Source: Pisciglobus halotolerans (GTDB lineage Bacteria; Bacillota; Bacilli; Lactobacillales; Carnobacteriaceae). From it: a stretch of DNA of 64,000 nt. Positions 29,593 to 38,208 of this stretch are shown here, piece by piece. The stretch is from NCBI RefSeq assembly GCF_900113675.1, contig NZ_FOQE01000006.1, forward strand, positions 1 through 64,000, given 5' to 3'. The notes under the pieces were generated by a model, which saw nothing but the letters and a program-made list of their open reading frames with translations, did not search any database and was not told where the DNA came from. The number at the start of each line of letters is the position of its first letter. The stretch's first letter is position 1. Position numbers and translations under genes: made by a program.

Positions 29593-32500
29593 ATGAAAAA
29601 AGTTTTAGTGGCTAACCGCGGAGAAATTGCCATTCGTATTTTTAGAGCATTGACGGAATTAAATATTCACACTGTAGGCATTTATGCTCAAGAAGACGAA
29701 GGTTCGGTCCATCGATTCAAAGCTGATGAGGCTTATTTGGTTGGGAAAGGAAAGAAACCCATTGAAGCCTATCTTGATATAGAAGACATCATTCGTATCG
29801 CCAAAGATAGTGGAGCAGAAGCTGTTCATCCTGGTTATGGATTTTTATCAGAGAATATTGACTTTGCTAAACGTTGTCAAGAGGAAGGCCTCATTTTTAT
29901 TGGCCCAACTTTGCATCATTTAGATATATTCGGAGATAAAATAAAAGCAAAAAAAGCAGCTGTAGAAGCTGGTATCCCAAGCATACCTGGTTCTGATGGA
30001 CCTGTTTCTTCTATTGAAGAAGTGAAAACATTCGGAGCGACTTTTGGTTATCCTATCATGGTGAAAGCAGCTTTAGGCGGCGGAGGCCGTGGCATGCGGG
30101 TGATTTACCAAGAAGCCGAAATCGAAGAAAGTTATAAGCGAGCCCAAAGCGAAGCGAAAGCAGCTTTTGGAAACGATGAGATTTATGTAGAACGTTATAT
30201 ACAAGATCCAAAGCATATCGAAGTGCAAATTCTTGGAGATCATCATGGAAATGTGGTTCATCTGTATGAGCGTGATTGTTCTGTTCAGCGCCGACATCAA
30301 AAAGTTGTAGAAGTTGCACCGTGTGTCTCAGTATCGAAAGAAATACGTGAAGAACTTTGTCAGGCAGCTGTCCAACTCATGCAACATGTGGGTTATGAAA
30401 ATGCAGGAACGGTAGAATTCTTGTTAGAAGAAGATCGTTTTTATTTTATTGAAGTGAATCCTCGTGTGCAAGTTGAACACACGATCACCGAAATGATCAC
30501 AGGAATTGATATCGTGCAAGCACAGATTCAAATTGCAGAAGGCAAAGATCTGCATAAAGATATCCATATTCCAATTCAAAACGATATTCCTTTGATTGGA
30601 GCGGCTATTCAATGTCGTGTGACCACAGAAGATCCATTGAATAATTTCTTTCCAGATACTGGAAAAATCAATACGTATCGTTCTCCAGGTGGTTTTGGTG
30701 TCAGATTGGACGTTGGAAATGGATTCCAAGGATCAGTGATCACCCCTTATTTTGATTCCTTGTTAGTTAAGGCTTGCGTTCATGCAGCTACTTTTCAAAT
30801 GGCGGCTCAAAAAATGGAACGGGTTCTAAAAGAATTTCGTATTCGCGGGGTGAAAACCAATATTCCTTTCTTGCAAAATGTTATTTCTCATCCTGTTTTT
30901 GTTTCTGGAAATGCGAAAACAACTTTCATTGATCAAACACCTGAACTGTTTCAATTTTCTGCTCTCCGTGATAGAGGAAACAAAACAATGGCTTATATCG
31001 GAAATACTACAGTAAATGGTTTTCCAGGTATTGAGAAACGGAAAAAACGCTTTTTTGATGCGCCAAGAAAACCAAAATCTTTGATTTTACCTGATAAAAC
31101 ATTGAAGAGTGCGAAACAAATTTTAGATGAAGATGGACCAGAAGCAGTAGCTGACTGGGTCAAAGCACAAAAGGCTGTTCAATTAACGGATACTACTTTT
31201 AGAGATGCCCATCAGAGTTTATTGGCAACTCGTGTACGAACACAAGATTTTCTCAATATTGCAGAAGAAACACAAAAAGGACTGCCGCAATTGTTTTCAA
31301 CTGAGATGTGGGGCGGAGCTACGTTTGATGTAGCATACCGTTTCTTAAATGAAGACCCTTGGGAACGGTTGAAAAAACTGCGTGAAAAGATGCCCAATAT
31401 GCTGTTCCAGATGTTGTTCAGAGGTTCGAATGGTGTGGGTTATCAGAATTACCCTGATAATGTTTTAGAAGCTTTTATCAAACAAGCTGCAAAAGATGGA
31501 ATCGATGTGTTTAGAATTTTTGACAGTCTCAATTGGGTGCCTCAAGTCGAAAAAAGTATTCAGTATGTACGTGATGCTGGAAAAATCGCTGAAGCTACCA
31601 TGTGTTATACAGGAGATATTTTAGATCCTGCGCAACATAAATATACCATTGACTACTATAAGAACTTAGCGAAAGAATTGGAAAAATTGGGTGCACATAT
31701 CATTGCAATCAAAGATATGTCCGGTATCTTGCGACCTCAAGGAGCTTATCGTTTGATCAGCGAGTTAAAAGAAACTGTGGATTTACCTATCCATCTGCAT
31801 ACGCATGACACAAGTGGAAATGGATTATATACCTATGCAGCTGCCATCCGAGCAGGAGTAGATATCGTGGATGTAGCAACTAGCGCAATGAGCAGCACCA
31901 CTAGCCAACCAAGTATGAGCAGTTTGTATTACGCTTTTGAAGGCGATGAAAGATGTCCGCAATTGAATATCGAAAATGCTGAGCAAATTGATCATTACTG
32001 GTCTGATGTACGTCGGTTGTATAGTGATTTTGAAGTGGGGATCAAAGGACCGCAAACAGAGGTTTATCAGCACGAAATGCCAGGCGGACAATACACGAAT
32101 TTGTTGCAGCAGGCAAAAGCAGTCGGTCTGGAAGAACAATGGGATGAAATCAAAAAGGTTTATGCTGAAGTCAATCAATTATTTGGAGACATCATCAAAG
32201 TTACCCCTTCTTCTAAAGTCGTTGGTGATATGGCATTGTTTATGGTTCAAAATCAACTTTCTGAAAAGGATATTTATGAACGAGGAATGGACATTGATTT
32301 TCCAGATTCCGTCATCCATTTCTTTATGGGGAACCTTGGACAACCAGTAGGCGGCTTTCCTGAAAAACTGCAGCGTTTGATCTTGAAAGGAAAAGAACCA
32401 CTGACGGTCAGACCGGGAAGCTTAGCCGAGCCGGTAGATTTTAAAGCAATAAAAGAGGAGCTGACAGAAATCTTTGCGAAGGAACCTGCCGATGAAGAAG

Positions 32501-33018
32501 TATTGAGTTATATTATGTATCCGCAAGTTTTCTTAAACTACAGACAAAATGTTGAAAAGTATGGAGATGTCACCATGCTAGATACAGCCACTTTCTTCCA
32601 TGGCATGCGAACAGGCGAATCTATCGAAGTTCAGATTGAAAAAGGAAAAACACTGATCGTTAAACTCAACCAAATCGGTGAGCCAAATTCTGACGGTGTC
32701 CGACCTCTTTACTTTGAATTGAATGGACAAGGACGAGAAATTGAAGTGAAAGATGCTAGTGTCACGAGCACAAGTGCTGTAAGGAAAAAGGCTGAGCCGA
32801 CCAATAAGCACCATATTAGTGCAACCATGTCAGGGTCTGTGTTAGAGATTGCTGTTAAAAAAGGTGATCCTGTTGTTAAAGGCCAAGCATTGATCACAAC
32901 AGAAGCCATGAAGATGGAAACGACGATCAAAGCTACAGTAGATGGTATCGTGGACCAAATTTACGTGACAGATGGAGATATCATCGAATCAGGCGACTTA
33001 CTGATAGAAATTAAATAA
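29593..33018 (+). CDS. pyc: Pyruvate carboxylase
   Basis: Pyruvate carboxylase makes oxaloacetate from pyruvate, bicarbonate and ATP, feeding aspartate, and so the asd-dapA branch elsewhere in this window. The 1141-residue chain is a full single-polypeptide enzyme: biotin carboxylase (about 1-450; KAALGGGGRGMRV, EVNPRVQVEHT), carboxyltransferase (about 530-800; TDTTFRDAHQSLLATR, HLHTHDTSGNG), an allosteric linker and the C-terminal biotin carrier with EAMKMET (biotin Lys K1107). AGGAGGAAAA precedes the ATG. Confidence 0.98.
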   Translation: MKKVLVANRGEIAIRIFRALTELNIHTVGIYAQEDEGSVHRFKADEAYLVGKGKKPIEAYLDIEDIIRIAKDSGAEAVHPGYGFLSENIDFAKRCQEEGLIFIGPTLHHLDIFGDKIKAKKAAVEAGIPSIPGSDGPVSSIEEVKTFGATFGYPIMVKAALGGGGRGMRVIYQEAEIEESYKRAQSEAKAAFGNDEIYVERYIQDPKHIEVQILGDHHGNVVHLYERDCSVQRRHQKVVEVAPCVSVSKEIREELCQAAVQLMQHVGYENAGTVEFLLEEDRFYFIEVNPRVQVEHTITEMITGIDIVQAQIQIAEGKDLHKDIHIPIQNDIPLIGAAIQCRVTTEDPLNNFFPDTGKINTYRSPGGFGVRLDVGNGFQGSVITPYFDSLLVKACVHAATFQMAAQKMERVLKEFRIRGVKTNIPFLQNVISHPVFVSGNAKTTFIDQTPELFQFSALRDRGNKTMAYIGNTTVNGFPGIEKRKKRFFDAPRKPKSLILPDKTLKSAKQILDEDGPEAVADWVKAQKAVQLTDTTFRDAHQSLLATRVRTQDFLNIAEETQKGLPQLFSTEMWGGATFDVAYRFLNEDPWERLKKLREKMPNMLFQMLFRGSNGVGYQNYPDNVLEAFIKQAAKDGIDVFRIFDSLNWVPQVEKSIQYVRDAGKIAEATMCYTGDILDPAQHKYTIDYYKNLAKELEKLGAHIIAIKDMSGILRPQGAYRLISELKETVDLPIHLHTHDTSGNGLYTYAAAIRAGVDIVDVATSAMSSTTSQPSMSSLYYAFEGDERCPQLNIENAEQIDHYWSDVRRLYSDFEVGIKGPQTEVYQHEMPGGQYTNLLQQAKAVGLEEQWDEIKKVYAEVNQLFGDIIKVTPSSKVVGDMALFMVQNQLSEKDIYERGMDIDFPDSVIHFFMGNLGQPVGGFPEKLQRLILKGKEPLTVRPGSLAEPVDFKAIKEELTEIFAKEPADEEVLSYIMYPQVFLNYRQNVEKYGDVTMLDTATFFHGMRTGESIEVQIEKGKTLIVKLNQIGEPNSDGVRPLYFELNGQGREIEVKDASVTSTSAVRKKAEPTNKHHISATMSGSVLEIAVKKGDPVVKGQALITTEAMKMETTIKATVDGIVDQIYVTDGDIIESGDLLIEIK

Positions 33019-33064
33019 AGTTCGATTCATCGCGCATTAAAAAATAAAAAGGAGGCAGAGAGTA

Positions 33065-34270
33065 ATGAAGACCATCATGAGGGTTATACCGCTATTTGTT
33101 TTATTTATGGTGGGAACTTACTTTTTGCCTCGCTTTTTTGATAATGAACAAGCTGGATCGATCGTAACCAAAGAAAACATTGTATCTGAAAAAGCAATGG
33201 ATTCATTTCCTAAAGAATCCACTGAAATGGAACAAACGGAATTGCCAGCAGAGGGCTATGCTTATTATATCAATCAGCCGGTCGATGACTTTATTGAAAT
33301 TTTCGGCCAACCTGAAAAAAAAGAAGCCGAATCGAATGGCAAACAAAGATGGATGTATGGGAAAGACAACCAGCATGCTTTTCAAATTGGGATAGAACAT
33401 GAGCAGATCCAAGATATTCTTGTTACTGGCAGCGATTTAGATGTAGCGCCCTTTAAAATCAATATGAGCAGAGGAGAAATGTATCAGAGTGCTTCTTTTT
33501 ATCTAACTTTTGAATTGAATGTCCAGCAACAAACGTATCAATTGGAACTATCTGAGAACCAATTGCATCATTTCCCACTAGTTGCGTTTGACAATCAAGC
33601 CTATGCTGCTATATACATGGATGGTTCAACGAATGAGATCAATGCGATTCACTATATGTCAGCCGCTAATTTATTGTATGCTGGCTTATATGATAGTACC
33701 CCTGTCATTCCAGAAAAAGAACAGCAATCTTTTGTTGATGCGACGGCTAAGGAACAGAACATCATTGAACAAGTAATTGTTATGTTGAATAACTTTAGAG
33801 AAAAAGCAGAATTGGCTCCTTTGACCATTGATCTCACCATGTCTGCAATGGGGTATGCTGTTTTTGACTACCAGCAGGAACACCGAGAAGAAATGGAAAA
33901 TAGCAAAGAAACACCAGAAGAGGATAGTTCAAAAAGAAATGTGATCGTTCATGATTTTTCTGATAGAGAACAAGAAAACCAAACTTCACAAGAAAGTAGT
34001 CAAGACTCTTCTAGCGACCAAAATGCTGAGACACTATTAGATGAAGCACTATTGAAACAATTTTTAAAAGAAAAACAGATCGATCAGCAGAAAGTAAGGT
34101 TATTTTATGCGCCATTAAATCAAGAACCTGCAACGCTTGTACCTTATTGGTTTACTTATAAGCAAATGCAAGCTTTGTTAATGGATCATAAGATGTCGAG
34201 AATTGGCATCGCGATCAAACAACAACACATTTTACTGTTATTGGATGATGGATCAGTGACCGCTTATTAA
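33065..34270 (+). CDS. CAP-associated / SCP-like extracellular protein (YlbC-like)
   Basis: This 401-residue protein has an N-terminal hydrophobic segment at about residues 4-22 (signal anchor), a CAP-associated N-terminal domain (about 60-190; INQPVDDFIEIFGQPEK) and a C-terminal CAP/SCP-like domain (about 225-395; EQVIVMLNNFREKAELAPL). A Ser/Glu/Gln-rich insert (about 275-325) breaks the CAP domain. The function is unknown. It leads into ylbG-rsmD-coaD, matching the ylb cluster of Bacillus. AAGGAGG lies well placed before the ATG. Confidence 0.85.
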   Translation: MKTIMRVIPLFVLFMVGTYFLPRFFDNEQAGSIVTKENIVSEKAMDSFPKESTEMEQTELPAEGYAYYINQPVDDFIEIFGQPEKKEAESNGKQRWMYGKDNQHAFQIGIEHEQIQDILVTGSDLDVAPFKINMSRGEMYQSASFYLTFELNVQQQTYQLELSENQLHHFPLVAFDNQAYAAIYMDGSTNEINAIHYMSAANLLYAGLYDSTPVIPEKEQQSFVDATAKEQNIIEQVIVMLNNFREKAELAPLTIDLTMSAMGYAVFDYQQEHREEMENSKETPEEDSSKRNVIVHDFSDREQENQTSQESSQDSSSDQNAETLLDEALLKQFLKEKQIDQQKVRLFYAPLNQEPATLVPYWFTYKQMQALLMDHKMSRIGIAIKQQHILLLLDDGSVTAY

Positions 34271-34294
34271 ACAAAGCAGAAAGGAGAGGGACAG

Positions 34295-34597
34295 TTGAAT
34301 TTTATTGAACGTCAAGGAATCATTGTATGGGTCTACACTTTGAAGCCGCTCAAACAATTGAAACGTTATGGATTGATTCATTATGTATCAAGAAGAATGA
34401 AATATGTTGTCCTATATGTCAATCAATTCGAGCTCAATGAAACGGAAAAGAAATTAAAACAATTGCATTTTGTTAGAAAAGTGGAAGTTTCTCACCGTCC
34501 AGAAATCAATATGGATTTTGATCACGCGCTTGATGAACTTCAAAATACAGAGCAGACAGAAGAAAGATCTATCGAAAGAGAAAATATAGAAAAATAA
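34295..34597 (+). CDS. DUF2129 family protein YlbG (UPF0298)
   Basis: This 100-residue cytoplasmic protein matches UPF0298/YlbG (RQGIIVWVYTLKPLKQLKRY; RMKYVVLYVNQFE; KKLKQLHFVRKVEVSHRPEI). Its function is unknown. The start is TTG, eight bases after GAAAGGAGAGGG. The C-terminal 25 residues are acidic and probably disordered. Confidence 0.9.
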   Translation: MNFIERQGIIVWVYTLKPLKQLKRYGLIHYVSRRMKYVVLYVNQFELNETEKKLKQLHFVRKVEVSHRPEINMDFDHALDELQNTEQTEERSIERENIEK

Positions 34598-34685
34598 TGA
34601 AGATACTAGCTTGATACTTTAAGTGTTTTTTTGGTCTTGCTCAGTGTTGATTGCTAGTGATAATTGAATAAGAAAGGATGATCTG

Positions 34686-35270
34686 ATGAGGATCATATCA
34701 GGTGAGTATCGCGGAAGAAAGTTGAAAGCTGTTCCTGGAAAACATACGAGACCAACGACAGATAAGGTGAAAGAATCAATTTTTAATATGATTGGTCCTT
34801 ACTTTAACGGGGGCCATTGTTTAGACTTATTTTCAGGTTCTGGTTCTCTAGGGATCGAAGCTGTATCTAGAGGAATGGAAAGAGCTGTCCTTGTCGACAA
34901 AGCGGCTCCAGCTATTCAAACCATTCGCGATAATGTCGCAATGACGAAAGAACCAGAGAAGTTTGTGATCATGCGCAGTAGTGCAAATCAAACCGTCAAT
35001 AAATTGTCTGAAACAAACCAAACCTTTGAACTGGTTTTTCTTGATCCACCTTATGCTAAGCAACAGATCGTTAAACAAATTGAGTTGATGTTGACAAAAA
35101 ATTTGCTGACTCATGATGCTTTGATCGTTTGTGAAGTGGATAAAGACATCGAACTTCCAGAAAATGTTTCCTCGGCATACGCAATTAAAAATGTGGTGTA
35201 TGGTATTACTCGTATTGTGGTCTATAAGTTGACATTACAAACTGATGGAGGTAAAGAGGACGATGACTAA
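34686..35270 (+). CDS. rsmD: 16S rRNA (guanine966-N2)-methyltransferase RsmD
   Basis: RsmD methylates G966 of 16S rRNA during 30S assembly. The 194-residue protein has MRIISGEYRGRKLKAVPG at the N-terminus, SAM-binding CLDLFSGSGSLGIEAVSRG and the catalytic motif FLDPPYAK. GAAAGGATGATC precedes the ATG. It overlaps coaD by eight bases, so the pair is translationally coupled. Confidence 0.96.
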   Translation: MRIISGEYRGRKLKAVPGKHTRPTTDKVKESIFNMIGPYFNGGHCLDLFSGSGSLGIEAVSRGMERAVLVDKAAPAIQTIRDNVAMTKEPEKFVIMRSSANQTVNKLSETNQTFELVFLDPPYAKQQIVKQIELMLTKNLLTHDALIVCEVDKDIELPENVSSAYAIKNVVYGITRIVVYKLTLQTDGGKEDDD

Positions 35271-35760
35271 AATTGCTCTTTTTCCTGGGAGCTTTGATCC
35301 CATGACAAACGGACATCTATCTACGATCAAAAGTGCTTGTAAGTTGTTTGATCAAGTGGTGATCGCTGTTTCAACAAATTCATCAAAAACATCCTTGTTT
35401 TCAGCTGAAGAAAAAATGACATTGATCGAAACAGCCACAAAAGATCTCCCGAATACAAAAGTGATTGAACATACGGGAGGTTTAACAGTAGAACTTGCGA
35501 GAAAAATCAATGCCACTTCTTTGATTCGCGGCTTGCGTAATACTCAAGATTTTGAATATGAAGCAGCAATCGCTGCTATGAATAAAACCCAACTTCCTGA
35601 ACTGGATACAGTCTTTTTTATGGCTGATGAACGTTATCGTTTCGTCAGTTCATCTTTGATCAAAGAAGTTGCAATGTTTGGCGGAGATGTGAGTCATCTC
35701 GTTCCTGAACAGATCAACGATGCCATCATTGAAAAATACAAGAGGGATAAGATCCGTTAA
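35263..35760 (+). CDS. coaD: Phosphopantetheine adenylyltransferase
   Basis: CoaD catalyses the penultimate step of coenzyme A synthesis, adding AMP to 4'-phosphopantetheine. The 165-residue protein shows the nucleotidyltransferase motif GSFDPMTNGH, RGLRNTQDFEYE and the ISSS-type phosphate loop (here FVSSSLIKEV). ATG 35263 follows GGTAAAGAGGACG; the upstream ATG at 35245 overlaps the ribosome site. It is coupled to rsmD. Confidence 0.97.
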   Translation: MTKIALFPGSFDPMTNGHLSTIKSACKLFDQVVIAVSTNSSKTSLFSAEEKMTLIETATKDLPNTKVIEHTGGLTVELARKINATSLIRGLRNTQDFEYEAAIAAMNKTQLPELDTVFFMADERYRFVSSSLIKEVAMFGGDVSHLVPEQINDAIIEKYKRDKIR

Positions 35761-35795
35761 TATCAGAGTGAATAAACGAAATGAAGGTGGCTGTG

Positions 35796-36845
35796 TTGAA
35801 AAAAAGATGGTCTAGCAAGTGGATTATTCTTCTTGCGGTTATATTGTTGTGTCTCGGCTTTTTAATACCGATTCCTTATTATATTGAAGGCCCGGGAGCT
35901 GCGGTTTCCTTAAACCAATTGATAACAGTCGATGGCAAAGAGGACCAAGAAAAAGGAAGGTACATGTTGACAACAGTTGCGATTCGCCACGCGACGCCTA
36001 TTACTTATTTTATGAAGTATTTGCCTTTTCATGAAGGGGTAACAGAAAAAGAATTATTTGGAACGATGGAAACGTCTCAAGAATATAACCAGCTTCAGAA
36101 ATACTATATGATCAGCTCAATCAATGGAGCCATTCAGGCAGCCTATGAACAAGCTGGTGAACAATATGATCTACAATATAATGGTGTTTATGTCATGTCT
36201 CTTTTAGAGGGTTCTCAGTTTAAGGATCTTTTGCAGCCTGGGGACACGATCATAGCATTAGACGGAAAGTCTTTTGATAGCTCACAGGAATTTATCGATT
36301 ATGTTCAACAGCAAAAAGAAGGACAAAAAGTTACCGTGACCTATCAGCGTGACGATAAAGAACAAACAGCTGCAGCTAAGTTAATGAAAATGAAAGAGAC
36401 AGGGAAACCTGGTTTAGGCATCAGTTTAGTGGATGATACAACCATCACAACAGACATTCCTGTTTCTATAGATGCTGGTTCTATTGGGGGACCATCAGCT
36501 GGTTTTATGTTTGCTTTACAGATCTATACACAATTGACGGACAAACAACTCCGCAATGGAAATGATATCGCCGGTACAGGAACAATCTCTCCTGATGGAA
36601 CGATCGGCAGAATTGGCGGGATCGATAAAAAAGTAGTAGCAGCTGATAAAGAAGGTGCTCAAATCTTCTTTGCTCCCGATGATGAGATACCTAAAGAAAT
36701 TGCAAAACATTTTCCTGAAATGAAATCAAATTATGAAGAAGCAGTTGCAGCAGCGAAGAAAATCGATACAGATATGACGATTGTGCCAGTTAAACATTTT
36801 CAAGATGCAGTCGACTATTTGGAAAAAATAGAATCAATAAGATAA
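35796..36845 (+). CDS. PDZ/Lon-type membrane serine protease (SepM/YlbL family)
   Basis: This 349-residue protein has one N-terminal membrane helix (about residues 8-26), an extracellular PDZ domain (about 120-200) and an S16 Lon-type protease domain (about 220-330). The Ser-Lys dyad is visible: Ser in IGGPSAGFMFAL, Lys in IGGIDKKVVAA. In streptococci SepM trims the competence pheromone; YlbL is the Bacillus relative. TTG 35796 sits five bases after AAGGTGG, while the in-frame ATG 35781 precedes that site, so TTG is preferred. Confidence 0.9.
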   Translation: MKKRWSSKWIILLAVILLCLGFLIPIPYYIEGPGAAVSLNQLITVDGKEDQEKGRYMLTTVAIRHATPITYFMKYLPFHEGVTEKELFGTMETSQEYNQLQKYYMISSINGAIQAAYEQAGEQYDLQYNGVYVMSLLEGSQFKDLLQPGDTIIALDGKSFDSSQEFIDYVQQQKEGQKVTVTYQRDDKEQTAAAKLMKMKETGKPGLGISLVDDTTITTDIPVSIDAGSIGGPSAGFMFALQIYTQLTDKQLRNGNDIAGTGTISPDGTIGRIGGIDKKVVAADKEGAQIFFAPDDEIPKEIAKHFPEMKSNYEEAVAAAKKIDTDMTIVPVKHFQDAVDYLEKIESIR

Positions 36846-36849
36846 TCAT

Positions 36850-36882
36850 TAAGAGCTGAGAGTAAAATCTCGCTCTTTTTTT
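36850..36882 (+). terminator. Terminator after the SepM-like gene
   Basis: AAGAGC-GAGA pairs with TCTC-GCTCTT (one bulge), then a T-run. Confidence 0.75.
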
Positions 36883-36956
36883 ATTTAAAAAACAGAGTGC
36901 TCACTTTTCTGCGTAAGATACTCATGATAAATAAAAGAGCAAAGGGGGATCTTTTG

Positions 36957-37628
36957 ATGGGTGATAGATTCAAGCAATGGACAAAATCAAAACCAGTGAT
37001 CATTTTGAGCGTCAGTCTGATCATGGTATTTAGCAGTCTGTTGATCGTCATTTTTCTCTTATTATCAAATAATGGATCTTATGAGGAGGAGTCAGAATTA
37101 GACAATTACTTAGAAAGTGAACAAATGAAAAGCAACTCAAGTGAGGAAGACTCATCTATTCAATCTGCACAGGTAGAGAATGAGACCATGTATGTGGATG
37201 TAAAAGGAGCTGTTCATGATCCGGGCGTCTATCAGATAAAAGAAGGAATGCGTTTAATGGATGCAATTGAATCTGCAGGCGGTTTTCTTGTTTCAGCGGA
37301 TCAATCTTCTATCAACTTGGCTTTAAGATTGACGGATCAGATGGTGATTTATGTTCCGCAGGTAGGGGAAACAATCGAAACAGCGACACTTCATTCTGCT
37401 CTTTCTACTCAAAGCGACGAGACAGCATCTGATTTGATCAATATCAATACCGCTGATTTAGCGCAATTGCAGACCTTGAATGGAATCGGTGAAAAAAAGG
37501 CTCAAGAAATTATTCGTTATCGAGAAGAAAATGGCTCTTTTCAAAAAATTGAAGAAATATTAGAAGTGTCTGGTATTGGCGACAAAACGTTTGAATCTTT
37601 AAAAGCGTTCATCACGGTGGGGCAATAA
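36957..37628 (+). CDS. comEA: Competence protein ComEA
   Basis: ComEA is the membrane-anchored double-stranded DNA receptor for transformation. The 223-residue protein has a single N-terminal membrane helix (about 17-40), an acidic Ser/Glu-rich stalk, a SLBB domain (about 80-140; VDVKGAVHDPGVYQIKEG) and a C-terminal helix-hairpin-helix DNA-binding domain (ININTADLAQLQTLNGIGEK). ATG 36957 follows AAAGGGGGATC. It precedes comEB and comEC as in Bacillus. Confidence 0.95.
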   Translation: MGDRFKQWTKSKPVIILSVSLIMVFSSLLIVIFLLLSNNGSYEEESELDNYLESEQMKSNSSEEDSSIQSAQVENETMYVDVKGAVHDPGVYQIKEGMRLMDAIESAGGFLVSADQSSINLALRLTDQMVIYVPQVGETIETATLHSALSTQSDETASDLININTADLAQLQTLNGIGEKKAQEIIRYREENGSFQKIEEILEVSGIGDKTFESLKAFITVGQ

Positions 37629-37636
37629 AGAGGTCA

Positions 37637-37666
37637 TTGCAAGTTCATCAAAGCTTCATGTATACT
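37637..37666 (+). promoter_or_regulatory. Candidate comEB-comEC promoter
   Basis: TTGCAA (37637-37642), 18 bp and TATACT (37661-37666) lie between comEA and comEB. Vegetative-type transcription of comEBC independent of comEA is possible. Confidence 0.5.
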
Positions 37667-37698
37667 AAAAGAAATTTAAAATGGGAGGTGTCTAAAGA

Positions 37699-38208
37699 AT
37701 GGAAAGAATCCCTTGGAATCAGTACTTTATGGCTCAAAGTGTGTTGCTGGCCCAAAGAAGTACATGTACACGTTTAATGGTCGGGGCAACGATCGTCAGA
37801 GAAAAAAGAGTTATCGCTGGCGGATATAATGGTTCAGTAAGTGGAGAGACGCATTGTACAGATGAAGGATGCTATCTTGTTAATGGGCACTGTGCGAGAA
37901 CGATCCATGCTGAGATGAATGCTATTCTCCAATGTGCTAAATTTGGCGCATCTACAAAGGATGCAGAAATATATGTCACTCATTTTCCTTGCTTGCAATG
38001 TACGAAGATGATCATTCAAGCGGGCATTAAGAAGATTTATTATTTACATGATTATAAAAATGATGAATATGGTATGCATTTGATTAAACAAGCCCACGTA
38101 GCCTGTGAGAAGGTTGAACTGCCTGGTGATTTCTTTGGGCAATTAGATCATGCAGTGAAAGAACAAACAGAAATGCCGCAACACAACAGACACACGATTT
38201 CTCATTAG
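37699..38208 (+). CDS. comEB: dCMP/cytidine deaminase family protein ComEB
   Basis: This 169-residue zinc deaminase belongs to the ComEB group of dCMP deaminases. The zinc motifs HAEMNAIL and PCLQCTKMI are intact, so it is probably active, making dUMP from dCMP. It sits in the comE operon, but in Bacillus it is dispensable for transformation. The stop codon TAG overlaps the GTG start of comEC by one base. Confidence 0.93.
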   Translation: MERIPWNQYFMAQSVLLAQRSTCTRLMVGATIVREKRVIAGGYNGSVSGETHCTDEGCYLVNGHCARTIHAEMNAILQCAKFGASTKDAEIYVTHFPCLQCTKMIIQAGIKKIYYLHDYKNDEYGMHLIKQAHVACEKVELPGDFFGQLDHAVKEQTEMPQHNRHTISH